NCBI GenBank assembly: GCA_947088135.1
Contig: CAMUFJ010000011.1
Span: 1-41,447 of the forward strand
Source: an uncultured Clostridia bacterium
GTDB taxonomy: Bacteria > Bacillota > Clostridia > Christensenellales > Borkfalkiaceae
Direction: 5' to 3'
Length of the DNA stretch: 41,447 bases
Of this stretch, positions 7,541 to 14,233 are shown piece after piece. Under the pieces are notes generated by a model, which saw nothing but the letters and a program-made list of their open reading frames with translations, was not told the DNA's origin and ran no database searches. The first letter of the stretch is position 1; each line of letters opens with the position of its first letter. A program made the translations under genes and the position numbers.

Positions 7541-7750
7541 TTATGGAGATTGTGTATGCTGATTTTCGTTAGCCGCAGGATCTTTCGGCTTAGCTTCCTT
7601 TGTCCTGCACGCAGAGCACCCTGCGCAATGGGAACAGCTTCCGCAGTCGCATCCGCCCTTCCCCTGCTTTTTTCGGATGATCTGCCAAACGATCACGCCG
7701 ACGACGAACAACGCCGCAAAAATAACGATCAAAATTTCATACCATTGCAT
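7541..7750 (-). CDS. FeoB-associated Cys-rich membrane protein
   Basis: A 69-residue protein with one N-terminal membrane helix (about 5-24), a short basic linker and a cysteine cluster C34, C36, C39, C42, C45 and C48, then a hydrophilic Pro/Asn-rich tail. This layout is that of the FeoB-associated Cys-rich family usually encoded after feoB in Clostridia. Its role is not settled; a metal-handling or FeoC-like partner role is suggested by the cysteines and position. It follows feoB by 47 bases and is probably the last gene of the operon. Confidence 0.85.
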   Translation of the reverse strand: MQWYEILIVIFAALFVVGVIVWQIIRKKQGKGGCDCGSCSHCAGCSACRTKEAKPKDPAANENQHTQSP

Positions 7751-7797
7751 CAGTTATCCCTCCGTTCGGCGCTGTTTGTAGTTATAAAGCGCCGTCG

Positions 7798-10137
7798 TTA
7801 ATTGTTTTCGTCCTTTCCGACCGCCGCTTCCAAAGTAAGTTCTTCTGCGACGGCGCCGTGCTTCTTCACGGGGTGTTTTCTATTCCAAAGCACGATGCCC
7901 GTGATCGCACCCGCGGCAACTGCCAGGACGATGAACACCGTCCACCACCAGCTTCCGATCAGGTAAACCGCCGTGGAAACGATATAAGAGGTGCAGACCC
8001 AAAAGAGAAGCGTCCATTTGAATTTCCCTTTGGGAAGCTCCGCCTTCGCCGTAGCGCAAGCCGCGAAGCAGGGAATCGTGAGCATATTGAACGCAATAAA
8101 GGAGATGAGTGCGGGAATGGTGATGCCCGTGCCCGCGATCATCGCGGCGACCTCGGTAACGCCCTCCTCCGTGGCGATCGCACTGCCCGTGAATACCGCC
8201 GCGAGCGCTCCGAAGGTGGCAATAACGTTTTCCTTCGCGACAAGCCCCGTGATTGCGGCGACTGCGAATACCCACCCGCTTGCGCCGAGCTGGGAACCGA
8301 ACCCGAGCGGCGTAAACAGCGGCTGAATGAGCATTCCGATCGACCCGAGAATACTCTCGGACATTCTGAGGTTTTCCCCTTCCTCGTTGATGAGGAACTG
8401 CCAGCTCCAATTAAAGGAGGATAGGAACCAAACGATGATCGTGGAAGCGAAAATAATGGTGAACGCTTTCTTGACGAAGTGCTTGGTCTTATCCCACAAG
8501 TGGATCATCAAGCCCTTGAAACGGGGCGCGTGATAGGTGGGAAGCTCCATGATAAAGGGAGGAACGTCGCCGCGCATCGTCGTGGAGCGCATGAGGATCA
8601 CGCAACCGATTGCCGTTACGATCCCCAAAAGATACATACCGTAGGTAATAAGATCCGCGTTTCCGACGCCGAACGAAGATACGATCGCCCCCGCGACCGC
8701 CGTCAAAATGGGCAGCTTCGCGCCGCAGGAGAAGAACGGAATGACGCGCACCGTCGCCGTGCGCTCGTTTTCGTCGGCAAGCGTACGGGTGTTGATCATG
8801 GCGGGAAGCGAACAGCCGAAGCCCATGATCATGGGCATGAACGCCCTGCCCGAAAGTCCGAATTTGCGGAAAATGCGGTCGAGAATGAACGCGACGCGCG
8901 CCATGTATCCGCTGTCCTCCAAAACGGAGAAGAAGAGGAAAAGCACGAGAATCTGCGGCAGGAAGCCGAGCACGGCGGAAAGACCGCCCCAAATACCGTC
9001 TACGATAAAGCTCCCTACCCAAGGCGCCGCGTTTTCGCAACACAGCGCGAGCAACTCTTCTACCAAGCCCAAAACCCATTCCCAAATCTGCGTTATAATC
9101 ACGCCCGGCGAATGGACTGCGCCGTCGTAGAAACAGGCAAGCAGAGTGACGCCGTGATTTTCCATGTCCATGCCGAGATCTTTCAGCGTAGGAAGCCCGT
9201 TCCCGAGCGACGCCCATGCGCCGACGTACAGGAAGTCTTCCGAGAAGGTCAAATGGAAGATGGCAAACAAGACGACTAAAAAAATGGGAATCCCCCAAAT
9301 ACGGTGCGTGAGCACACGGTCGGCTCTATCCGATTTCGTGAGCTGTTCCCCGCCCCTTTGCTTTTTGGTGTAAACCGAGGAATAGTTCGCCGAAATATAC
9401 TTATAGCGCGCATCGGCAACGATTGCCTCGAAGTCTGTGCCGAACGTTTCGTCGGAAAACGTCTTTTTAAAGGCGTCCACCATGGGAATGAGCTCCGCGT
9501 GCATCTCCGCCTCGATCTCGTCCATCTCCGACAGCTTCACGGCATGAAAGAGCGGGTTTTCCACCTTCTGCCCTTCGAGCGCAATGGAAACGTCGCGGAC
9601 GAGGTGCGCGATGGGAGAATCTTTGAGAACGGTTTCCCCCTTTCTGCCCGCTTTGGCAACGGCGACCGCGCGGTCCATAAGCTGTTTGATGCCGTTTCCG
9701 CGAAGCGCGGAAATCGCCACGACGGGAAGCCCGATCTTCTTTTCGAGCGCAGAGGCGTCGAGCTGATCCCCGTTCTTCTCCACCGCGTCCATCATGTTGA
9801 GCGCGATGATGACGGGAACGTCGATTTCCATGAGTTGGGTGGTCAGATAGAGGTTGCGCTCCATATTAGTCGCGTCGATAATATTGATAACGCAGTCGGG
9901 CTTTTCCTCCAAAATGAATTTGCGGGAAATAACCTCCTCAGGCGTATAGGGCGACAGGGAGTAAATGCCGGGCAAATCGACGATCTGCACGGGCTCCTCT
10001 CCGCGCTTGTAAGTCCCCTCGCGCTTATCTACGGTAACGCCGGGCCAGTTTCCGACATATGCCGTAGACCCCGTTAAGAGGTTGAAAAGCGTCGTCTTTC
10101 CGCAGTTGGGATTGCCCGCCAAGGCGAATTTTTTCAT
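7798..10137 (-). CDS. feoB: ferrous iron transporter FeoB
   Basis: A 779-residue inner-membrane Fe(II) transporter with an N-terminal G domain. G1 is GNPNCGKTT (8-16), G3 is DLPG (54-57) and G4 is NMMD (114-117). A helical segment to about residue 270 is followed by the polytopic domain with both gate motifs, GFGCSLPA and PFFSCGAKLP. The length is normal. The ATG at 10137 overlaps the feoA stop (ATGA), which fixes the start; a start at 10161 would add eight unusual residues inside feoA. It is part of the operon feoA-feoA-feoB-Cys-rich protein. Expression is probably iron-controlled through the palindromes near 10.7-10.9 kb, which is an inference. Confidence 0.96.
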   Translation of the reverse strand: MKKFALAGNPNCGKTTLFNLLTGSTAYVGNWPGVTVDKREGTYKRGEEPVQIVDLPGIYSLSPYTPEEVISRKFILEEKPDCVINIIDATNMERNLYLTTQLMEIDVPVIIALNMMDAVEKNGDQLDASALEKKIGLPVVAISALRGNGIKQLMDRAVAVAKAGRKGETVLKDSPIAHLVRDVSIALEGQKVENPLFHAVKLSEMDEIEAEMHAELIPMVDAFKKTFSDETFGTDFEAIVADARYKYISANYSSVYTKKQRGGEQLTKSDRADRVLTHRIWGIPIFLVVLFAIFHLTFSEDFLYVGAWASLGNGLPTLKDLGMDMENHGVTLLACFYDGAVHSPGVIITQIWEWVLGLVEELLALCCENAAPWVGSFIVDGIWGGLSAVLGFLPQILVLFLFFSVLEDSGYMARVAFILDRIFRKFGLSGRAFMPMIMGFGCSLPAMINTRTLADENERTATVRVIPFFSCGAKLPILTAVAGAIVSSFGVGNADLITYGMYLLGIVTAIGCVILMRSTTMRGDVPPFIMELPTYHAPRFKGLMIHLWDKTKHFVKKAFTIIFASTIIVWFLSSFNWSWQFLINEEGENLRMSESILGSIGMLIQPLFTPLGFGSQLGASGWVFAVAAITGLVAKENVIATFGALAAVFTGSAIATEEGVTEVAAMIAGTGITIPALISFIAFNMLTIPCFAACATAKAELPKGKFKWTLLFWVCTSYIVSTAVYLIGSWWWTVFIVLAVAAGAITGIVLWNRKHPVKKHGAVAEELTLEAAVGKDENN

Positions 10138-10367
10138 GCGTCCACCTCCGTAACAACGCAAGCCGCTTCCGAACTGCGAAGCGTGAGTTCATAGCCGCGC
10201 AGGGTGACTTCGAGCGGGTCGCCGAGCGGCGCTTTTTTGCGCAACAGAACGCTCGCGCCGGGCGTGACGCCCATATCGAACAGTCTGCGCCGAATTTTCC
10301 CTTCTCCGGATACGGACTTGATAATGCCCTTCTCCCCTATGGAAAATTCATTGAGCTTCTTTTCCAT
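10134..10367 (-). CDS. feoA: FeoA, ferrous iron transport accessory protein (first type)
   Basis: A 77-residue SH3-like FeoA domain with the family core RRRLFDMGVTPGASVLLRKK, followed by APLGDPLEVTLRGYELTLR. FeoA binds FeoB and supports Fe(II) uptake in the cytoplasm. It overlaps feoB by 4 bases. A GGAGG lies 11 bases before the ATG, slightly further than usual. The 129 bases upstream, up to the other feoA gene, hold no recognisable gene or convincing promoter. Confidence 0.93.
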   Translation of the reverse strand: MEKKLNEFSIGEKGIIKSVSGEGKIRRRLFDMGVTPGASVLLRKKAPLGDPLEVTLRGYELTLRSSEAACVVTEVDA

Positions 10368-10496
10368 TTCTATGTATACCTCCGAAATTTATGTTCACTA
10401 TTTTTTGTTCCGCAAAAAATTCGTGAGAGCATAATTTTTTTTCTTTCTATGATTCCCGGCACATTGTACTTGACGCCGCCAAGCCGATTGCCCCCT

Positions 10497-10709
10497 TCAC
10501 GCAACAAAAATGCCCGCAGCAACCGTCCTATCGAGCGCAAGCCGCCCGTCTTTTACCATGCACACCGCGCTGCCCCCCGCAGAAGAAAGGACAGTGATTT
10601 TCGCCTGTGCGATGATCCCGATATCGGCGAGGTGCTTTTTGGTCTTTTCGTCCGCTACAATTTTTACGATTTTCATTTCCCGCCCCGTAGGCGCAAACAC
10701 AAGCGGCAT
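10497..10709 (-). CDS. feoA: second FeoA-domain protein
   Basis: A 70-residue FeoA paralogue that begins with MPL and ends with a short hydrophobic strand, as the clostridial second FeoA does. It lacks the APLGDP block of the other copy, so the two are different subtypes rather than a recent duplication. The ATG at 10709 is preferred to an internal ATG at 10676 because AAGGAG (10719-10714) lies 4 bases upstream and the MPL start is typical. It is the first gene of the feo operon, directly after the promoter at 10785-10813. Confidence 0.87.
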   Translation of the reverse strand: MPLVFAPTGREMKIVKIVADEKTKKHLADIGIIAQAKITVLSSAGGSAVCMVKDGRLALDRTVAAGIFVA

Positions 10710-10724
10710 AACGCTCCTTTTTTT

Positions 10725-10742
10725 AGTTCGCCATTGCGAACT
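10725..10742. promoter_or_regulatory. feo palindrome, site 1
   Basis: AGTTCGC-CATT-GCGAACT, a perfect 7+7 palindrome with a 4-base centre, in the feo leader just before the ribosome binding site of the first feoA. It is 34 bp (about three helix turns) from site 2. Confidence 0.75.
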
Positions 10743-10758
10743 ATAATTTCGAAAAATT

Positions 10759-10776
10759 AGTTCGCCTTTGCGAACT
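10759..10776. promoter_or_regulatory. feo palindrome, site 2
   Basis: AGTTCGC-CTTT-GCGAACT, same arms as site 1. It begins right after the predicted transcription start (about 10778), a typical repressor position. Confidence 0.8.
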
Positions 10777-10784
10777 TCACGGCT

Positions 10785-10813
10785 ATTTTAGCACTTCTCT
10801 CCCCCGCTGTCAA
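10785..10813 (-). promoter_or_regulatory. sigma-A promoter of the feo operon
   Basis: On the minus strand TTGACA (10813-10808), 17-base spacer, TAAAAT (10790-10785). The predicted start is near 10778 and the leader is about 69 bases, containing palindromes 1 and 2. Confidence 0.87.
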
Positions 10814-10840
10814 GCGTTTAAACGGCTTTTTTCCAAAAAA

Positions 10841-10858
10841 AGTTCGCAACGGCGAACT
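10841..10858. promoter_or_regulatory. feo palindrome, site 3
   Basis: AGTTCGC-AACG-GCGAACT with the same arms, 28 bp upstream of the -35 box. The symmetry continues outward through A/T runs and a CC/GG step, so the full inverted repeat is 10828-10871 with 20-bp arms. As RNA it would fold as an A-stem-T hairpin, so it may be both a binding site and a terminator-like structure. Confidence 0.7.
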
Positions 10859-10866
10859 TTTTTTGG

Positions 10867-10898
10867 AAAAAGATCCGCCTCATGAAAGAAGGCGGATC
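10867..10898 (-). terminator. intrinsic terminator of the padR operon
   Basis: Perfect 9-bp stem (10872-10880 with 10890-10898), 9-base loop, followed on the minus strand by five T (10871-10867). It starts 6 bases after the stop of the DUF4097 gene. The T run also forms the outer arm of palindrome site 3. Confidence 0.85.
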
Positions 10899-10904
10899 GA
10901 ATAC

Positions 10905-12491
10905 TTAGTTTTCAAACACAATGTTTATGCTGCCGCACCCCGTGCGCACGTTAAGAATGCGCAAGCCCGTTTCCGTATTGCTGAGATTACAGCTTCCGAG
11001 CCCCGCGGAGGCGGTGATTTGATAGTCGTCCCTCACTCCCAAAAGCGAACCGCTGACCGACCCGTTTCCCGACTTTAAGCGGATATCCTGCCCTATCACG
11101 CGATAAACGTCCACCGTGCCGTTGTCGGTGTTCGCGTCGATGAGGTCGGAGTTCACGCTCTTCAAAGAAACAAACCCGTTGTCCGTTTCCGCCGTTACGC
11201 TTTTAGCGGTAACGCCGTCGAGGGACACATAGCCGTTGTTGGTCTTTACGCCGACCGTCGTAAACGCGCCGTCCTTCACGGACACGTAGCCGTTGCTCGA
11301 AGTAAGGCTGAGGCTCTCCAAAGAGATGCCCTCCATGCTTAACCCGCCGTTGCTCATACTCACCGTAAGCGCGCCCGTATAGCTTTCGGGCAAATACAGC
11401 ACGGCACGGTTGGTTTCGCTCATGACTGCCGGAAAGAGCACGCCGTGGCTCCAAGTCTGCTTGACGTTCGCCCAAAAATTATGCGTCCATTCCCCCGAGC
11501 TCAATTGAATTTTCCCCTCTTCGAAGGAATAACTCTTAGGGATCTCCGTGCAGTCGGTGTACACGAGCTTCGCTTCGCCGTCCGTGCGTACCACGCTCAA
11601 AGTCAAGTTGTCGGAATCGACGGAAAGCGCGTTCAGCCCGTCAAGCAGAAGCTCCTCCGAGTGTTCCTGCACGTCGCCCACAACGGCGAGATTGCGCCAG
11701 TTCCAATCCAATTTTCCCATGCCGAGCGCGCCGACGCCGCAACCGACGAGCACGAACACAAACCCGAACGCGGCGGTCGTGATCGTCTTTCCCGTCGAAT
11801 GCACGCGCACGTGCTCGACACGGCGGAATCCGCGGAGCACCCAGCCCGTAAAGGAGGCAAACCCGCGCGCCGTAGGCCCTACCGACATGCCGGCAAGTAC
11901 GGAAAGCCCGATCAGAGCTACGCCCGCGCCGATTTGCACGGTGGCAATGGAACCGTTGGCGGAGATGACGCCGAAGGACATGACGATGAGGTAAACGCCT
12001 CCGACCGAGAAAGCGAGCGTCAGTGCGGCAAAGGCAATGACGAACGCAATCCCGACGAGGAACGCCGCAAGCGCGATCATGAAAGCAACGAGGACGAGCG
12101 GCAGCCAAAGCGGGAACAGCAACACGAACAAGAGCAATTTTCCGCCGCTCATGCCCTTTCTTTGTCTGCGCGGCTCGTGCCTGCGCGGAGCCCGTCTGCG
12201 GGGCGGTTCGTAATCATAGTCGTCGTAATCGTCGTAATCGGGACGGGTGCGGCGAACGGGACGCTTGCGGGGCGGATCGTCGAAACCGATTTCCCCCTCG
12301 TTGGCGTTAAAATAGTCCGCCGCGACCTGCGCGGGCGATTCAAGCTCGGCAAAGATTTCTCTATCCGTCTTTCCGCGCTCCCGCGATTCGTCGATCAACT
12401 CGTCGTAATATTCGATCAATTTTTCCTTTTCCCGATTGGGAACTCCCTTCAACGCTTTTCTCAAACGTTTTAAATAGGTACGCTTTGTCAT
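10905..12491 (-). CDS. DUF1700 + DUF4097 membrane protein, PadR partner
   Basis: A 528-residue protein. Residues 1-70 form a charged helical DUF1700 (HAAS-like) domain; residues 72-112 are a low-complexity stretch of Arg, Pro, Asp and Tyr. About 116-275 is membrane-embedded with roughly four to six helices. From about 300 to the end is a beta-rich DUF4097 (putative adhesin) domain, with repeated N-G turns as in SSNGYVSV, TNNGYVSL, TDNGFVSL, TDNGTVDV and SGNGSVSG. The start at 12491 overlaps the padR stop (ATGA); the longer open frame upstream is only the shadow of padR. PadR-DUF1700 pairs are common in Bacillota and are linked to envelope stress in some species. The exact role here is unknown. 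Confidence 0.85.
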   Translation of the reverse strand: MTKRTYLKRLRKALKGVPNREKEKLIEYYDELIDESRERGKTDREIFAELESPAQVAADYFNANEGEIGFDDPPRKRPVRRTRPDYDDYDDYDYEPPRRRAPRRHEPRRQRKGMSGGKLLLFVLLFPLWLPLVLVAFMIALAAFLVGIAFVIAFAALTLAFSVGGVYLIVMSFGVISANGSIATVQIGAGVALIGLSVLAGMSVGPTARGFASFTGWVLRGFRRVEHVRVHSTGKTITTAAFGFVFVLVGCGVGALGMGKLDWNWRNLAVVGDVQEHSEELLLDGLNALSVDSDNLTLSVVRTDGEAKLVYTDCTEIPKSYSFEEGKIQLSSGEWTHNFWANVKQTWSHGVLFPAVMSETNRAVLYLPESYTGALTVSMSNGGLSMEGISLESLSLTSSNGYVSVKDGAFTTVGVKTNNGYVSLDGVTAKSVTAETDNGFVSLKSVNSDLIDANTDNGTVDVYRVIGQDIRLKSGNGSVSGSLLGVRDDYQITASAGLGSCNLSNTETGLRILNVRTGCGSINIVFEN

Positions 12492-12799
12492 TCGCTTCCT
12501 CCTTGAATAAAGGCGTTTATCTTTTTCAGTTCTTTCCACTCTCTCGAAAATTCTTCCACGCGTTTCAGCCCCAACCGCGTAATACGGTAATACCTTCGGA
12601 GCCGTCCTCCGTGCTCGCGGGTGTAGGTAACGAGAAGCCCCCCGCTGTCCAACCGTTTTAAAATCGGATAGAGGGTGGATTCGGATACTTCGATCACGGC
12701 GGAAAGCTCGGATACGATTTGATAGCCGTACGAATCGCCCCGTTTTAACAAGGCGAGTACGCAAACGTCGAGCAATCCTTTTTTCATTTGAATATCCAT
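12488..12799 (-). CDS. PadR family transcriptional regulator
   Basis: A 103-residue winged-helix repressor. The N-terminal PadR domain (about 5-80) has the typical LLKRGDSYGYQI and ESTLYPILKRL blocks, with a wing and a short C-terminal dimer helix. It is translationally coupled to the DUF1700/DUF4097 gene and should control its own operon. A palindrome overlapping its promoter (12820-12840) is the likely operator. The ATG at 12799 gives the standard family N-terminus; a GAGGGG stretch lies upstream. Confidence 0.92.
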   Translation of the reverse strand: MDIQMKKGLLDVCVLALLKRGDSYGYQIVSELSAVIEVSESTLYPILKRLDSGGLLVTYTREHGGRLRRYYRITRLGLKRVEEFSREWKELKKINAFIQGGSE

Positions 12800-12819
12800 T
12801 GAATACCCCTCTTCGCATA

Positions 12820-12850
12820 ATACTATACATTACATAGTATGATTTGTCAA
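12820..12850 (-). promoter_or_regulatory. padR promoter with overlapping operator palindrome
   Basis: On the minus strand TTGACA (12850-12845), 17-base spacer, TATAGT (12827-12822). A perfect palindrome, ATACTAT-N7-ATAGTAT (12820-12840), covers the -10 box and part of the spacer. This is the expected place and kind of site for PadR autorepression. Confidence 0.8.
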
Positions 12851-12909
12851 GTGTTTTTACCAAAATTTTTTCGGGAAATTTTCCCTTTTTTCAATCATGC
12901 TGCGGACGC

Positions 12910-12943
12910 AAAAAAAGTCGAACCGTTACAGCCCGACTTTTTT
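12910..12943 (-). terminator. terminator of the activase/dehydratase operon
   Basis: Arms 12911-12920 and 12934-12943 (AAAAAAGTCG type) with a 13-base loop. On the minus strand the GC part of the stem is followed by seven T, 12 bases after the stop at 12955. Confidence 0.7.
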
Positions 12944-12954
12944 CCGTTCAGTTT

Positions 12955-14211
12955 TTATTTCTTTAAATTCTCCCGCGCGGTTGCGAGCATGAGTTTGATG
13001 CGATTCTCCTGATTGACGCGGGTTGCCGAAGGGTCGTAATCGACGGGAACGATATTCTCGTTTTCATACAGCTTCTTTAAAACGCGTACCGCGCCCTTGC
13101 CCGCAATGTGGTTTGGCAGACACCCGAAAGGTTGGGCGCAGACAATGTTATCCGTGCCCGTTTCGGCAAGCGCCGCCATTTCGGCGGGGATCAGCCACCC
13201 CTCGCCCATCTTTACGCCTTGATTGATGACCTTATCGGCGCACCGCCGTAAGTGCTCGAAGTCATGAACGGGCTCGTACACGCCGTGCTTCTTCGTCAGC
13301 GCGATCATCTTCTTTTGTTTGCCGTACAGCCATTTATAGACAAGGCGGAAGATCAGACTGCTCTTTTTGCCGATTCCGTAAAACTTATAGTCGTTCACGT
13401 TATTGATAACGCAGTACAAAATAAAATCCATGAGCGCAGGCACGACGGGCTCGCACCCCTCGGAGAGCAAAAATTCTTCAAGGTGGGAATTGCCGAGCGG
13501 AGAATACTTCACGTAAATCTCCCCAACGATACCGACCTTGACCTTCTCCTCTCTTTTAACGGGCACGGAGGCAAAGCTTTTGAGGATATAGTACACGTTG
13601 CGCTTGAATTTTTTATAACTCTTTTTATCGTAGCTGTCCTTGATATAAGCAACGCACTTTTCACGCGCCGCAGCACAATCCCCTTCGCTAAGCTCATAGG
13701 GCTTGGTCTGATTGTACACGCTCATGATGAGGTCGCCGTAATAGATGCCGTATGCGAGCTTGATAAGAAAGCCCAAACCCGCTTGCAGGGAACTATCCTT
13801 TTCAAGCCCCGCGAAATTAAGCGATAGGACGGGGACGTTCGGAAACTCCGCCCTAAGCGCGCGGCGTATGAGCGGAATATAGTTGCTCGCGCGGCATCCG
13901 CCGCCCGATTGCGTGATGAGCACCGCCGTTTTGTTCACGTCGTACTTCCCGCTTTTGAGCGCGTCGAGATACTGTCCGATTACGCAGAGCGCGGGGAAAC
14001 AGGTATCGTTGTGGACGTGCTTTAAGCCCTCGTCGATGACGGCGCGCCCCTCGTTGCGCAGGAGCTCCACCTTGTAGCCCTCGGCGCGCATGATATGGAG
14101 TAGCACGTCGAAGTGCCACGGGAGCATATCGGGCACCAAGATCGTGTACTCGCTCTTCATCTCCTGTGTGAAACGGGGGTATTCTTCTCTATAATCGATT
14201 GTCTGATCCAT
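12955..14211 (-). CDS. 2-hydroxyacyl-CoA dehydratase-like protein, C-terminal half of a split activase system
   Basis: A 418-residue soluble protein matching the C-terminal part of the large clostridial 'acyl-CoA dehydratase activase-related' proteins, which I recall as single chains of about 1,400 residues. Visible features are the opening TILVPDMLPWHFD, a Cys-containing HNDTCFPALCVIGQ block, TQSGGGCRASNY, and AQPFGCLPNHIAGKG near the end, all typical Fe-S-ligating contexts of the HgdB-like fold. The ATG at 14211 is the likely start, 22 bases after the stop of the upstream half, with a weak AAGGAA. An in-frame start at 14268 would overlap that gene. It is a probable subunit with the upstream protein. 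The role of this family is not established, so no substrate is assigned. Confidence 0.78.
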   Translation of the reverse strand: MDQTIDYREEYPRFTQEMKSEYTILVPDMLPWHFDVLLHIMRAEGYKVELLRNEGRAVIDEGLKHVHNDTCFPALCVIGQYLDALKSGKYDVNKTAVLITQSGGGCRASNYIPLIRRALRAEFPNVPVLSLNFAGLEKDSSLQAGLGFLIKLAYGIYYGDLIMSVYNQTKPYELSEGDCAAAREKCVAYIKDSYDKKSYKKFKRNVYYILKSFASVPVKREEKVKVGIVGEIYVKYSPLGNSHLEEFLLSEGCEPVVPALMDFILYCVINNVNDYKFYGIGKKSSLIFRLVYKWLYGKQKKMIALTKKHGVYEPVHDFEHLRRCADKVINQGVKMGEGWLIPAEMAALAETGTDNIVCAQPFGCLPNHIAGKGAVRVLKKLYENENIVPVDYDPSATRVNQENRIKLMLATARENLKK

Positions 14212-14233
14212 TCTGATTCCTTCGTTAAACGGA

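Noticed and set aside
10725..10858. LexA (SOS) boxes
   Set aside because: The half-site order is GTTCGC...GCGAAC, the reverse of the Bacillus-type GAAC-N4-GTTC box, and no SOS gene is near.
12492..12863. N-terminal extension of the DUF1700/DUF4097 gene
   Set aside because: The extra 124 codons are Arg-rich and run in another frame through padR and its promoter; the ATGA overlap at 12491 is the natural start.
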